Positions 36,628-45,041 of a stretch of 64,000 nt of DNA are shown here, in pieces. This DNA is from Pontixanthobacter gangjinensis. Its GTDB lineage: Bacteria; Pseudomonadota; Alphaproteobacteria; Sphingomonadales; Sphingomonadaceae. Each line of letters begins with the position of its first letter. The first letter of the stretch is position 1. The translations under genes were made by a program, and so were the position numbers. The notes beneath the pieces are model-generated. The model had not been told where the DNA came from. It saw nothing but the letters and a program-made list of their open reading frames with translations, and did no database searches. The DNA lies in the NCBI RefSeq assembly GCF_009827545.1, contig NZ_WTYS01000001.1, positions 2,381,772 to 2,445,771 of the forward strand, written 5' to 3'.

Positions 36628-37536
36628 GTGAAAGACAATGACCAAGGGCAACGCCCGATCCTTGCCCTGCTAATCCGTCTTGCCGCTGCATTTACGTTAT
36701 CGGTCATGTTGGTGCTGGTAAAATTGGCGAATGAAAGCGGTGTCGGTCTCGTCGAAATTTTGTTTTGGAGGCAATTGCCCACGGTCCCGATTTTGCTGGC
36801 GTGGTTTGCGTTCCGTAACAATCTACATCGTCTGAATTCGAAGCGGTTGGGCAAACATTTTCAACGCGCGATCCTCGGCCTTGGCGGCATGTTTTTGAAC
36901 TTTGGTGCGGTCACACTGCTGCCGCTGGCAGAGGCGACAACCTTCAATTTCACCTCCGCGATCTGGGCAGTCATCCTTTCGGCAATCTTGCTACGCGAGA
37001 AAGTCGGAATCTGGCGTTGGAGTGCGGTGATGATGGGGTTTGCCGGAGTGGTTGTAATCGCCCAGCCGGGAAACAGCCATATCCCGCTGTTTGGGGCAAT
37101 GGTTGCGCTGGGCGCGGCCTTCATGATCGCGCTGATATCAATCCAGATCAGGGACCTCACACGCACCGAAGATTCATTGATCATCGTGTTCTATTTTGCC
37201 TTGTTCAGCCTGCCGTTTCTTGCGGTAGGCCTTCCATTTTCCGATGGCGCTGAAACTGCTCACCAATGGAAATTGCTCGCTGCATTGGCAGCGTCGGGCT
37301 TGCTCGGCCAATTCCTATTGACCGCCGCACTGCGTTTCGGCGCTGTCTCTAGCGTAATTGTGATGGATTATTCGTCGCTTATCTGGGCAACATTGTTCGG
37401 ATGGCTATTTTTCGAAAGACTGCCCCCTGCTATAACTTGGGTCGGCGCGCCATTGATTGTCGCAGCCGGTCTGACCATCGCTTGGCGTGAACACATTCTG
37501 TCAAAGCAGAAAGCGGTCGCGGCAATCGATGGCTAA
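36628..37536 (+). CDS. EamA/DMT-family transporter
   Basis: A 302-residue inner membrane protein with about ten spans arranged as two EamA repeats (first half SVMLVLVKLANESGVGLVEI with FWRQLP, second half ALGAAFMIALISIQIRDLTR with VIVMDYSSLIWATLFGWLFF). The family exports metabolites or nucleotide precursors; the substrate is unknown. The likely start is GTG at 36628. No partner gene is evident. Confidence 0.88.
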   Translation: MKDNDQGQRPILALLIRLAAAFTLSVMLVLVKLANESGVGLVEILFWRQLPTVPILLAWFAFRNNLHRLNSKRLGKHFQRAILGLGGMFLNFGAVTLLPLAEATTFNFTSAIWAVILSAILLREKVGIWRWSAVMMGFAGVVVIAQPGNSHIPLFGAMVALGAAFMIALISIQIRDLTRTEDSLIIVFYFALFSLPFLAVGLPFSDGAETAHQWKLLAALAASGLLGQFLLTAALRFGAVSSVIVMDYSSLIWATLFGWLFFERLPPAITWVGAPLIVAAGLTIAWREHILSKQKAVAAIDG

Positions 37537-37606
37537 GGGAACCCAAATGATAAGCCGGAGTTGTAAGGCTATCAGTCCGCGTAATGTTTCGCGAAAGGAA
37601 TGAATT

Positions 37607-37771
37607 ATGATTCGTAAACTGCTTCTTGCAATCGGCATCACCTCGATGACCATGACCGCGTCCGCATGTAACACCGTGAAAGGTCTCGGCCGAGACATTG
37701 AGTCGGTCGGTGAGGCTGGGGATGACCTTACGAATCTGGAAGCGCCCGAGAAGGTAGAGAGAAAAGTCTAA
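37607..37771 (+). CDS. Entericidin-like small lipoprotein
   Basis: A 54-residue protein. A hydrophobic leader MIRKLLLAIGITSMTMTAS ends in a lipobox with Cys21, followed by CNTVKGLGRDIESVGEAGDD, the entericidin EcnA/EcnB signature. Entericidins are small outer-membrane-associated lipoproteins linked to stress and bacteriolysis. The ATG has AAAGGAA at ideal spacing. The stop overlaps the stop of the convergent DUF938 methyltransferase gene by 4 bp. Confidence 0.88.
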   Translation: MIRKLLLAIGITSMTMTASACNTVKGLGRDIESVGEAGDDLTNLEAPEKVERKV

Positions 37772-38364
37772 CTCTTCTTGCGGTAGATAAGCATCAAATT
37801 ATTGGCTGGCATTGGACATTTCTTGATGCGGGTAAATCCGTGTTGCTCAGCCAAAGCATCGACCTTTGGTAAATTTCGCAGCCCCCATTCACCGTTTCGT
37901 GCAACGAGACTGCGATGAAAGGCGACGTTTGAATCTGCGGTCTCAACGTTTTCTTCAATGAAGGGTCCGTAGATAATCAACGGGCTGCTATCAGGCAGGA
38001 TTGAAGCCGCTCCTCGGAACAGGCCGATTGTAGCGTCCCACGGGCTGATATGAACCATGTTGATGCACAAGACCGCATCGCATTGCGCCATCGGCCAATC
38101 AGGTGACGCGGCATCCAAAGCAATTGGTCGATGGATGTTACTGACCATCGCATCACTTACGTATTCAGTGATTGAAGAAAGCGCGCCTAGATCGTGGTCA
38201 CTAGGCTGCCAATTTAAAGCGGGAAATAGACGGGCAAAGAATACCACGTGTTCACCGGTTCCGCTTGCCACTTCCAGAATTAGCCCCTTCTCGGGTAATT
38301 CTTGCTGCAAAACATTGGCGATCGGGCGGCTATTTCGGGCTGTGGCCGGGGCGTGGCGTTTCAT
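37768..38364 (-). CDS. DUF938 SAM-dependent methyltransferase
   Basis: A 198-residue class I methyltransferase of the DUF938 family. The opening HAPATARNSRPIANVL and the SAM loop LEVASGTGEHVVFFA (near 31) are typical, with WQPSDHD as motif II and CINMVHISPWDAT as motif IV. YGPFIEENVETADSNVAF is the hallmark of this family. The substrate is unknown. Its 3' end overlaps the entericidin gene. Confidence 0.9.
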   Translation of the reverse strand: MKRHAPATARNSRPIANVLQQELPEKGLILEVASGTGEHVVFFARLFPALNWQPSDHDLGALSSITEYVSDAMVSNIHRPIALDAASPDWPMAQCDAVLCINMVHISPWDATIGLFRGAASILPDSSPLIIYGPFIEENVETADSNVAFHRSLVARNGEWGLRNLPKVDALAEQHGFTRIKKCPMPANNLMLIYRKKS

Positions 38365-38512
38365 TAATTCAGTTTCCCTTCATTGGTCAGGCAATATTGA
38401 CCGCTCGTCTAACTGTCATTTACTTGACGCCCAGTGCAAATAAGTGACGGGATAAATCTCGCTATACGTGCGTTATGAATTCAAACCAATTTGAGAACCG
38501 CAGGCTTTAATT

Positions 38513-39748
38513 ATGAAAAACTTTCTACTTCTTAGCACAGGTATAGCCGCCTCTATCGGTTTTTCGCCGATCGCCGTAGCTCAGGAAGCGAAGCCGAGCG
38601 AGCAGCGCGAGATCGTCGTTACAGGCCAATCCCTATCAGACACCGAAAAAGCCCTGTTTGACTGTCTTGCACGCGGCTGCCCGCCGGAAGAAGACATAAG
38701 GCTTACGCTCGCGCACGCTGAAAACCAGTTTGTTGCTGGGGATTACCGGGACAGCCGGTCGACTTTGCGTCAATCGCTGGGGCGCAACAAGAAATATGGT
38801 GACGAATTGCCTGTGCCAGTCTCGCGCCTATATCGCGCCAATAGCCGTATTTCAGCGCATCAGGGCGAAGCAAAAGACTTCCAGCTGTCTGTTTTGGATA
38901 TGCGCGACACGCTCGCAGGAGGTCTGGGTAAAGAAGACCCTCGCACTCTGGCGGCAGAAGTTGAAGTCGGGGACAGCAGAGCCAAACTGGGATACCCCGA
39001 CGAAGCCGAGCGGATTTACAAGCGTACAGAGGAACGTGCACTCGAATTGGGCAATGCGCGCGTCGCGACTTACGCCAAGCTTCGCCAAATTCTGCTCAAT
39101 CAAGCGCGTTTGGAAAGCCCGTCGAGCCCAAGTAGCTACAAGATAGAATTGGAAAAAAATGTTATCGAAGGGCTTACACAGATAAGCCAATCGCCGCTTG
39201 AAGGGGCTGATGAGTTCACTCTCGTCGCCGACGTCCTGCTCGCGCGCTTCGCGCGCAAAAATGGTGACGAAACCCAAACCGAGGCTCTACTCAAACGTTT
39301 TGCGGAATCCAGTGGGGCGACCCGCCCGATTTTGATCAAAAGCGAACCCATGCCGATTTTGTCAAACAACGAAACCGAGATCAAAGAACGGGGTGTTCTT
39401 AACACCAGCGACTACCAGATCACACGGAACTCCGTTGGCAAATGGGCCGACATCGGGTTTTGGGTCAACGTCGATGGGCAGGTCGAGGACATTGAAATAC
39501 TGAGAGCCGAAGGCGCAGCGAATTGGCTAAAACCAGTGGCAGAAAATATTTCAAAACGTATTTACGCGCCGCTGAAAAGAGGGGGCATCGATCCCGTTCC
39601 AGGCTTTTATATGATCGAACGCTATTCGCTTACAGCCAATAAGACGACTCAGACTACTGGGACTCGATTAAGCCAGCGCGAGCCGATTTTGCGGATAGAA
39701 CGCCTCGATATTACTCCGGATGACTACCAACGGCCAGAAGGCATTTAA
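38513..39748 (+). CDS. Exported repeat protein with TonB-box-like N-terminus and TonB-C-like domain
   Basis: A 411-residue protein. The signal peptide is cleaved after residue 23. The mature N-terminus REIVVTGQSL looks like the TonB box of outer membrane receptors. It is followed by CLARGCPPEEDIRLTLAHAE (Cys51 and Cys56) and TPR-like helices (FVAGDYRDSRSTLRQSLGRN, GYPDEAERIYKRTEERALEL). Residues about 300-370 (WADIGFWVNVDGQVEDIEIL, ISKRIYAPLKRGG) resemble the TonB C-terminal fold. I recall related unnamed proteins in sphingomonads but know no function. It could contact TonB-dependent receptors. It stands alone between a methyltransferase gene and an ABA4-like gene. Confidence 0.6.
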   Translation: MKNFLLLSTGIAASIGFSPIAVAQEAKPSEQREIVVTGQSLSDTEKALFDCLARGCPPEEDIRLTLAHAENQFVAGDYRDSRSTLRQSLGRNKKYGDELPVPVSRLYRANSRISAHQGEAKDFQLSVLDMRDTLAGGLGKEDPRTLAAEVEVGDSRAKLGYPDEAERIYKRTEERALELGNARVATYAKLRQILLNQARLESPSSPSSYKIELEKNVIEGLTQISQSPLEGADEFTLVADVLLARFARKNGDETQTEALLKRFAESSGATRPILIKSEPMPILSNNETEIKERGVLNTSDYQITRNSVGKWADIGFWVNVDGQVEDIEILRAEGAANWLKPVAENISKRIYAPLKRGGIDPVPGFYMIERYSLTANKTTQTTGTRLSQREPILRIERLDITPDDYQRPEGI

Positions 39749-39847
39749 AAGTGCCAATTGTTGGGCAAAACTCAAGAGGCAGCGTGCCACCTGGCTAAGC
39801 ATCCAAAAGCTCGACATTACCCGAAATAATGTAGAGCAGGCTGGCCG

Positions 39848-40303
39848 CTAGGCTTGCTTACGTCCAAATTTTCGGGCGCTTCGTTCGCGAAGTATAAGCC
39901 AGACCAGCAAGCCAACTGGCCCAGCCATGAATGTTGCAAGCAAAATCGGGGCCTGAATTATTCGGCTGAAGCCCTTTGCATCGGCGTCTTTGGCAATCCA
40001 CAATCCGACGAAAAGATCGAATGCGAGGTAATGCGTCCAGCCCACGGCAACGCCGCCATCGGACGCAAACAAAGCGCGCACGCCCTCTATTGTGCTAAAG
40101 CTGGTGCTTGCGCCTTCTGGCCCTATGGGATCGGCGATACCGGTTAGAATCGAGATTAATCCGGCAGCATAGACCAGACACAAAAGACCGACCCCGAGAT
40201 AGAGCACCACCGACATAGCCAGCGGCTTTCTAGGCAAAAGGATCAAGATGAACCAAGCTGCCAGAGCGAGTAAATTGACCGTACTAAAAACAGCTTCCCA
40301 CAT
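39848..40303 (-). CDS. ABA4-like (DUF4281) membrane protein
   Basis: A 151-residue protein with four hydrophobic spans. WTHYLAFDLFVGLWIAKDA and FMAGPVGLLVWLILR are the ABA4/DUF4281 signature. Plant ABA4 is needed for neoxanthin formation; the bacterial relatives are of uncertain role, possibly in carotenoid chemistry. It sits 24 bp downstream of an NAD(P)-binding protein gene on the same strand. Confidence 0.85.
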   Translation of the reverse strand: MWEAVFSTVNLLALAAWFILILLPRKPLAMSVVLYLGVGLLCLVYAAGLISILTGIADPIGPEGASTSFSTIEGVRALFASDGGVAVGWTHYLAFDLFVGLWIAKDADAKGFSRIIQAPILLATFMAGPVGLLVWLILRERSARKFGRKQA

Positions 40304-40327
40304 ATTGCTTGCTCCTAATGCTGCGTG

Positions 40328-41023
40328 TTAATCGGCTTTGCCCAATTGGGGCAGGCTATGGGCCGCACGCATTATTGCATCATGCTCATGGATGAATTTG
40401 CCAGACGCTTTTCGCATGGACAAGGCTAAGCCCGCTCGTGCAACATTCTCCGCAGCTATGGAACGATATTTGCGGTACTTGCCGTGCATCAGAAGATCGG
40501 CAATTGGACTGATCATCATCCCGGCACGCTCGGCAACACGCGGGTCATCCTCCCTCGCTCCGCGCAGCAGGCCGGGCCGGAAGATATCGACACGGCTAAA
40601 GCCCAACTTCATCAGGTCGCGCTCGACTTCGCCCTTTACCTTGAGGTAAAAATTCTTCGAATAAGCGTCTGCTCCGATTGAACTGACTGAAATCAGCCGC
40701 GTCACGCCACAATCAATTGCTGCCTGCGCCGCCTGCAATACGAGGTGTTGGTCAACTGCGCGAAACGCATCTTCGCTGCCAGCCTTCTTCATTGTGGTGC
40801 CCAACGTGTTAATCAGAACCTGCGGCTTGACCCGGCGAATGACATCGCCCCAGCGGTCTGGGTCAGCGACAACCATTTCCATCGCCGCACCTGCAGGCAG
40901 CTTTAGTTCACGCCTGGCAATCGCCAGCAGGCGGACATCCTCGCGCCCAACGGCTTGCCCGATAATTGATCGTCCAACCAGCCCGGTTGCTCCGATAATT
41001 GCGATGCGGACCGGTTTAGACAT
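40328..41023 (-). CDS. NAD(P)-binding Rossmann protein, HTATIP2-like
   Basis: A 231-residue atypical SDR. IAIIGATGLVGRSII is the dinucleotide loop, and VLINTLGTTMKKAGS with LISVSSIGADAYSKNFYLKVKGEVE is characteristic of the HTATIP2/TIP30-like group, including Ser and a YLKVKG segment in place of the usual YxxxK. The product is probably an oxidoreductase or binding protein. It overlaps the dGTPase stop by 8 bp and probably shares its transcript. Confidence 0.8.
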   Translation of the reverse strand: MSKPVRIAIIGATGLVGRSIIGQAVGREDVRLLAIARRELKLPAGAAMEMVVADPDRWGDVIRRVKPQVLINTLGTTMKKAGSEDAFRAVDQHLVLQAAQAAIDCGVTRLISVSSIGADAYSKNFYLKVKGEVERDLMKLGFSRVDIFRPGLLRGAREDDPRVAERAGMMISPIADLLMHGKYRKYRSIAAENVARAGLALSMRKASGKFIHEHDAIMRAAHSLPQLGKAD

Positions 41024-42176
41024 TACTCAAACCCTCGGGTGCCGAGCCATAGATGATTTTGCATTGGTCAATCGCAAAACGATCTGTCATGCCAGCGATA
41101 TAATCAGCGATATGACGGCTGCGCTCCGGTTCATTTTCAGGCAGCGTATCGCGCCAGCCCTCCTCCAGATAGCGGTCGTCCTGCTCATAGGCGGCGTAAA
41201 GACGCGCCACCACATCGCGGGCCTTTTCTGCGGTGGCGAGCTGTTCAGGGTGGTAATAGAGCTTCTCATACATGAAATTCTTCAATCGCCGTTCTGATAC
41301 GGCCATAGCAGGCGAAAAGCTGGCTAGCATCCGGCCAGCCGTGCGCACATCGGTAACCGTTTCAACTCCGATGAGATTAGCAGTGGTATGTTCGAGCACG
41401 TCATTGACCATCAGTCCGATTTGCCCCCGCACCAACTCCCGCAGTTGACGCTCTTTGGGGGCAGATGGGAAGCGTTTCTCGACCACGCGCCATTGGTCAG
41501 CGACGAAATCGAGCGTCATCAGCTCTTCTGGGTCAAGAAAACCAGCTCGCAATCCATCATCGATATCGTGATTATCGTAAGCAATATCGTCGGCAATCGC
41601 CGCCACTTGCGCTTCCAACGACGCATAATTTCTCAATTCGAAAGAGAATTCCGCATTAAGCCCGGCCAGCGCCCAACCGGGGGCTTCGACCGGACCATTG
41701 TGCTTAGCCAGACCCTCCAGCAATTCCCAACTTAGATTGAGCCCGTCATGATTGGGATACGGGCTTTCAATCCGCATCAGAGTGCGCAGTGATTGCGCAT
41801 TGTGATCGAAACCTCCGTGCCGCTCCATAGCCTGCGAAAGCGCTTTCTCCCCAGCATGGCCGAAAGGTGGGTGGCCGATATCGTGGGCGAGGCACAATGC
41901 TTCGGTTAAATCTTCATCAAGGCCTAGAGCACGGGCGATCACGCGACCGATCTGTGCCACTTCCAGGCTGTGGGTCAGCCGCGTTCGGTAGTGATCGCCG
42001 TCGGGCGCGATGAACACTTGCGTCTTGCTTCGCAGCCGGCGGAACGCGATGGAATGGATAATACGGTCCCGGTCACGCTGGAACTCGCTCCTCGGACCGC
42101 GAGTGCCTCCGCCACTTTCGGGGAATTCTCGGCCGCGTGAGGCGGCGGGGTCAGCAGCAAAAGGGGCGCAGGTCAT
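41016..42176 (-). CDS. Deoxyguanosinetriphosphate triphosphohydrolase-like protein
   Basis: A 386-residue HD-domain dNTPase that cleaves dNTPs to the nucleoside and triphosphate. RTRLTHSLEVAQIGR, LAHDIGHPPFGHAGE and DDIAYDNHDIDDG contain the H...HD...D metal residues. GGTRGPRSEFQRDRDRIIHS is the typical N-terminus of the type 2 dGTPases. It is the first of three co-directional genes (dGTPase, NAD(P)-binding, ABA4-like). Confidence 0.94.
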   Translation of the reverse strand: MTCAPFAADPAASRGREFPESGGGTRGPRSEFQRDRDRIIHSIAFRRLRSKTQVFIAPDGDHYRTRLTHSLEVAQIGRVIARALGLDEDLTEALCLAHDIGHPPFGHAGEKALSQAMERHGGFDHNAQSLRTLMRIESPYPNHDGLNLSWELLEGLAKHNGPVEAPGWALAGLNAEFSFELRNYASLEAQVAAIADDIAYDNHDIDDGLRAGFLDPEELMTLDFVADQWRVVEKRFPSAPKERQLRELVRGQIGLMVNDVLEHTTANLIGVETVTDVRTAGRMLASFSPAMAVSERRLKNFMYEKLYYHPEQLATAEKARDVVARLYAAYEQDDRYLEEGWRDTLPENEPERSRHIADYIAGMTDRFAIDQCKIIYGSAPEGLSNV

Positions 42177-42254
42177 CTAGCGCGCGGCTTAGGCTGTATG
42201 GGATAGCCCGACAACGGGAACAATCGGGCAACATTTGTAAGGATGCCCGCTCGC

Positions 42255-42950
42255 TTAAGTCTCCTCGAACATCCACTCCACTGCAGCGGCGCAATGAATA
42301 CGTGTGGAATCGAATATTGGCAGGACATTTGCCTTCACATCGACTACCAGTTCCAGCTCAGTACAGGCGAGAATAATTCCGGTCGCACCGGCTTGTTCTT
42401 TTTGCGTAATGATCGTCTTCAATTCACGCTCAGCATCGCGGCTGGCCTTTCCAGCCATCAATTCCTCGCAAATAATCCGATCTATTGACGCGACATTGTT
42501 CATGTCCGGCGCCATCAAATGAACGCCTTGCGCGACGATACGCTGGCGGAAAAAGCTCTCGGTCATTACATTTCTGCGGCCGATAAGGGCAAGGCTGGCA
42601 TTACCCGATTTGGCTACTTCGCGGCCAATACAGTCGGCAGCATGGATGATCGGAACCTCAACAGCATCAGCAATGACATCAAAATGGCGGTGCATCGAAT
42701 TTGCGCAGATTATCAATCCCTCCGCTCCCGCAGTTTCAAGTCGCTTGGCAGACTGTGCCAATTGGCTCGTGGCAATGTCCCAATCCGCTTCGGTGCCCAG
42801 CCCATGCAGTTCGGAGAAATTGATGCTGTCGACCAAAGTTTCTGCGGTGGTCCTTGGCGTAGTACGCCGCCGAACCAGCCGGTTAATTTCTTCCAGATAG
42901 GCTCGGGTCGAGGTCCAGCTCATCCCGCCAATCAGTCCCAATTTGCGCAC
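42255..42950 (-). CDS. Aspartate/glutamate racemase family protein
   Basis: A 231-residue two-cysteine racemase. LGLIGGMSWTST opens it. The catalytic thiols lie in GLIICANSMH (first Cys) and GIILACTELELV (second Cys), matching the Asp/Glu/hydantoin racemase superfamily. The substrate is most likely aspartate, judged only by resemblance. Neighbouring genes do not inform its role. Confidence 0.9.
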   Translation of the reverse strand: MRKLGLIGGMSWTSTRAYLEEINRLVRRRTTPRTTAETLVDSINFSELHGLGTEADWDIATSQLAQSAKRLETAGAEGLIICANSMHRHFDVIADAVEVPIIHAADCIGREVAKSGNASLALIGRRNVMTESFFRQRIVAQGVHLMAPDMNNVASIDRIICEELMAGKASRDAERELKTIITQKEQAGATGIILACTELELVVDVKANVLPIFDSTRIHCAAAVEWMFEET

Positions 42951-43045
42951 TTTTGGTAGCCCCCAAGAGAATTTTACACCTAATGATCAATAAGTTAGCA
43001 ACCTAAGCCGCCTTCTGTGCTGCGTCTATATAAGCCGCAGACTCT

Positions 43046-44026
43046 TTACCCTGTATTTGCCGAATTTCTTACTACTGCCTTCTCCATGAAGCTTTTCACG
43101 GCTTGCGCGCTTGCATCGGGCGCTTCTTCCATTGGAAGATGGCCAAACCCTTCAAACACAACCAACTCGCTCTTCGGTAGGTTCTTGTCGAGCCAATCAC
43201 CAGCAGCAAGCGGGATCAAAGCATCTTGATCACCCCATATTATCAGCGCGGGCATAGTCAGACCCGCCATCTGCTCAGCCGTGAACGGTTCGTAAATGCG
43301 AGTGAACCGGGCCAGCGTCGCGGCGCGATTGCCCGGATAGCGTAGCATCTCCCAATAGCGGTCAATCGCTTCGGGCGTTACAATCGCTTCATTGCTAACG
43401 CTTTGCCGCAGGCTTTGTTCGATCAGACTGCGCGGAGTAATATGCTTCATCAACTGGTTAAGTCCAGGCGTTCTGGCGATGGTGAAGCCGATATTCCCGT
43501 CTTTATCCTTATCCGCCGATTGCATTCTTGGCGGTCCTGATGCGTCGACCAAAATCATGCCTTCCACCCGTCCCGGATGGGCAAGCGCGTAGGCCAAAGT
43601 ATGCCCGCCGCCCATCGAATTACCGCCAAGATAAAAATTCTCGATCCCAAGTTTATCGGCAACATTTCCGATGGCTTTGACATAGGTTTCAATCGAATAA
43701 TCTTCGTCAGGCGAAGCTCCTGTCAAACCATGCCCCGGTTGGTCAAAACGGACTATTCGGTAATCATCCTTCAGCCGCTCCACCCATGGGTCCCAAGTCA
43801 GCAAGTCAGAATTGGAACCATGCAACAGGATTATCGCAGGGGCTTCGCGCGGCCCTTCATCGCGCAGGTGGACTGTGAGCCCATCTGCAAGTTCAACGAA
43901 TTGCGATGGAGAATTACCGTATTTGGCGCGCATTTCAGCGGGATCGCTATCAGGAGTGCGGAAAATGAAAAATGCGAGCACCAACAAGCCGGCCACCACA
44001 GCAATTATTTTGGCGAGAGTTTTCAT
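43046..44026 (-). CDS. Alpha/beta hydrolase, membrane-anchored
   Basis: A 326-residue alpha/beta hydrolase. An N-terminal hydrophobic helix (IIAVVAGLLVLAFFIF) would anchor it in the membrane or act as an uncleaved signal. The fold motifs are ILLHGSNSDLLTWD (oxyanion), LGGNSMGGGHTLAYA (Ser nucleophile), IWGDQDALIP (Asp) and GFGHLPMEE (His). It lies directly downstream of the dihaem cytochrome gene (1 bp apart), so it probably belongs to that operon. The substrate is unknown. Confidence 0.87.
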   Translation of the reverse strand: MKTLAKIIAVVAGLLVLAFFIFRTPDSDPAEMRAKYGNSPSQFVELADGLTVHLRDEGPREAPAIILLHGSNSDLLTWDPWVERLKDDYRIVRFDQPGHGLTGASPDEDYSIETYVKAIGNVADKLGIENFYLGGNSMGGGHTLAYALAHPGRVEGMILVDASGPPRMQSADKDKDGNIGFTIARTPGLNQLMKHITPRSLIEQSLRQSVSNEAIVTPEAIDRYWEMLRYPGNRAATLARFTRIYEPFTAEQMAGLTMPALIIWGDQDALIPLAAGDWLDKNLPKSELVVFEGFGHLPMEEAPDASAQAVKSFMEKAVVRNSANTG

Positions 44027-44027
44027 A

Positions 44028-45041
44028 TCATTTCATCTCCGCGATCCAGCGTTCGATCACATTGACGCCATCCTTATCGACCGTTGACTTACCCAATTCG
44101 GGCATGGCCACACCGATTTCGTCGCTGCGCATCCTGTGGGCGAGGATTGATTGGTCGGGCTTTCCTGGCACGATGTCGAACAGCAATTCGCCAGAACCGC
44201 GTCCAGCGGCCACAGGGCGTTTGCCGACGCCAATCGCTTGCAAATCATCCTGCTCCCATCGAAGATCCAAACCCGAATTGGAGGCAGTTGCGCCTGGCCG
44301 GTGACAATGCGCACAATTCACATCGAGATAGGCGCGCGCAGCATCGGAGGTTCGGGCCGTCCAGCGTAGCTCCCATTTCGGAAGGACATCAGACCCGGCA
44401 GGTACGGTATCCAATTTGCCTGAGGTGGTCATTCCCTCCAGCCAATCATGCGACAGATTGCGCGCCTTCGGACCGATCGGGATCACTTCGCCATCTAGGC
44501 CATGGCATTCCTTGCACTGGTTCTTGTTGGGGACGCGGTAGCTGATGTCTTCACCGCTCGGGGTCGTGAGGTCAACTCGAGCCCCTGCAACGACCAGTCG
44601 CGCATCACTTTGCGCATCATCCCATTTATAAGGTAGCGCCAGCCAGCCATCGGCGCGGTGGAGCAAAACTCTTGTTTCAATCAGGCGCCGGTCATCGCCA
44701 CCACCAAACGCGAAAGTCTTGATAATCGCGGCACCAATTGGAAGGTCCAACAGCCCTTCTCCATCGCTCTTCGCAGTCATCCCTGCTGGCAAATAGATAA
44801 ACCGCAGTTTCTCCGCTCCATCAGAAAATAGAGGAGTGTTCAATCGATAAGGAATGACCCCGTCATTCGGGGTTTGGCTCGCAAGATTAGAAAAAAAGCC
44901 GAAATCAGACAGAGCGCGCGGAAAAGGCGATTCAGCTACGGCCAGATCATTAACCGGAGGCGGCAAAGTTCGCGCCTGAGAAAGCACCCCAACGCCCAAT
45001 GCACTGATTGACAACGCAAGAAGGAAGAAGCGCGAACTCAT
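44028..45041 (-). CDS. SO2930-family dihaem c-type cytochrome
   Basis: A 337-residue exported protein. A signal peptide is present (LFLALSISALGVGVLSQA region). Two haem-c motifs are visible, NQCKECHG (near 175) and NCAHCHRPGA (near 240). GVIPYRLNTPLFSDGAEKLRF and MPELGKSTVDKDGVNVIERWI are marks of the SO2930 family, which has no established electron partner. The ATG overlaps the stop of the beta-helix gene upstream by 4 bp, a strong sign of co-translation. Confidence 0.9.
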   Translation of the reverse strand: MSSRFFLLALSISALGVGVLSQARTLPPPVNDLAVAESPFPRALSDFGFFSNLASQTPNDGVIPYRLNTPLFSDGAEKLRFIYLPAGMTAKSDGEGLLDLPIGAAIIKTFAFGGGDDRRLIETRVLLHRADGWLALPYKWDDAQSDARLVVAGARVDLTTPSGEDISYRVPNKNQCKECHGLDGEVIPIGPKARNLSHDWLEGMTTSGKLDTVPAGSDVLPKWELRWTARTSDAARAYLDVNCAHCHRPGATASNSGLDLRWEQDDLQAIGVGKRPVAAGRGSGELLFDIVPGKPDQSILAHRMRSDEIGVAMPELGKSTVDKDGVNVIERWIAEMK

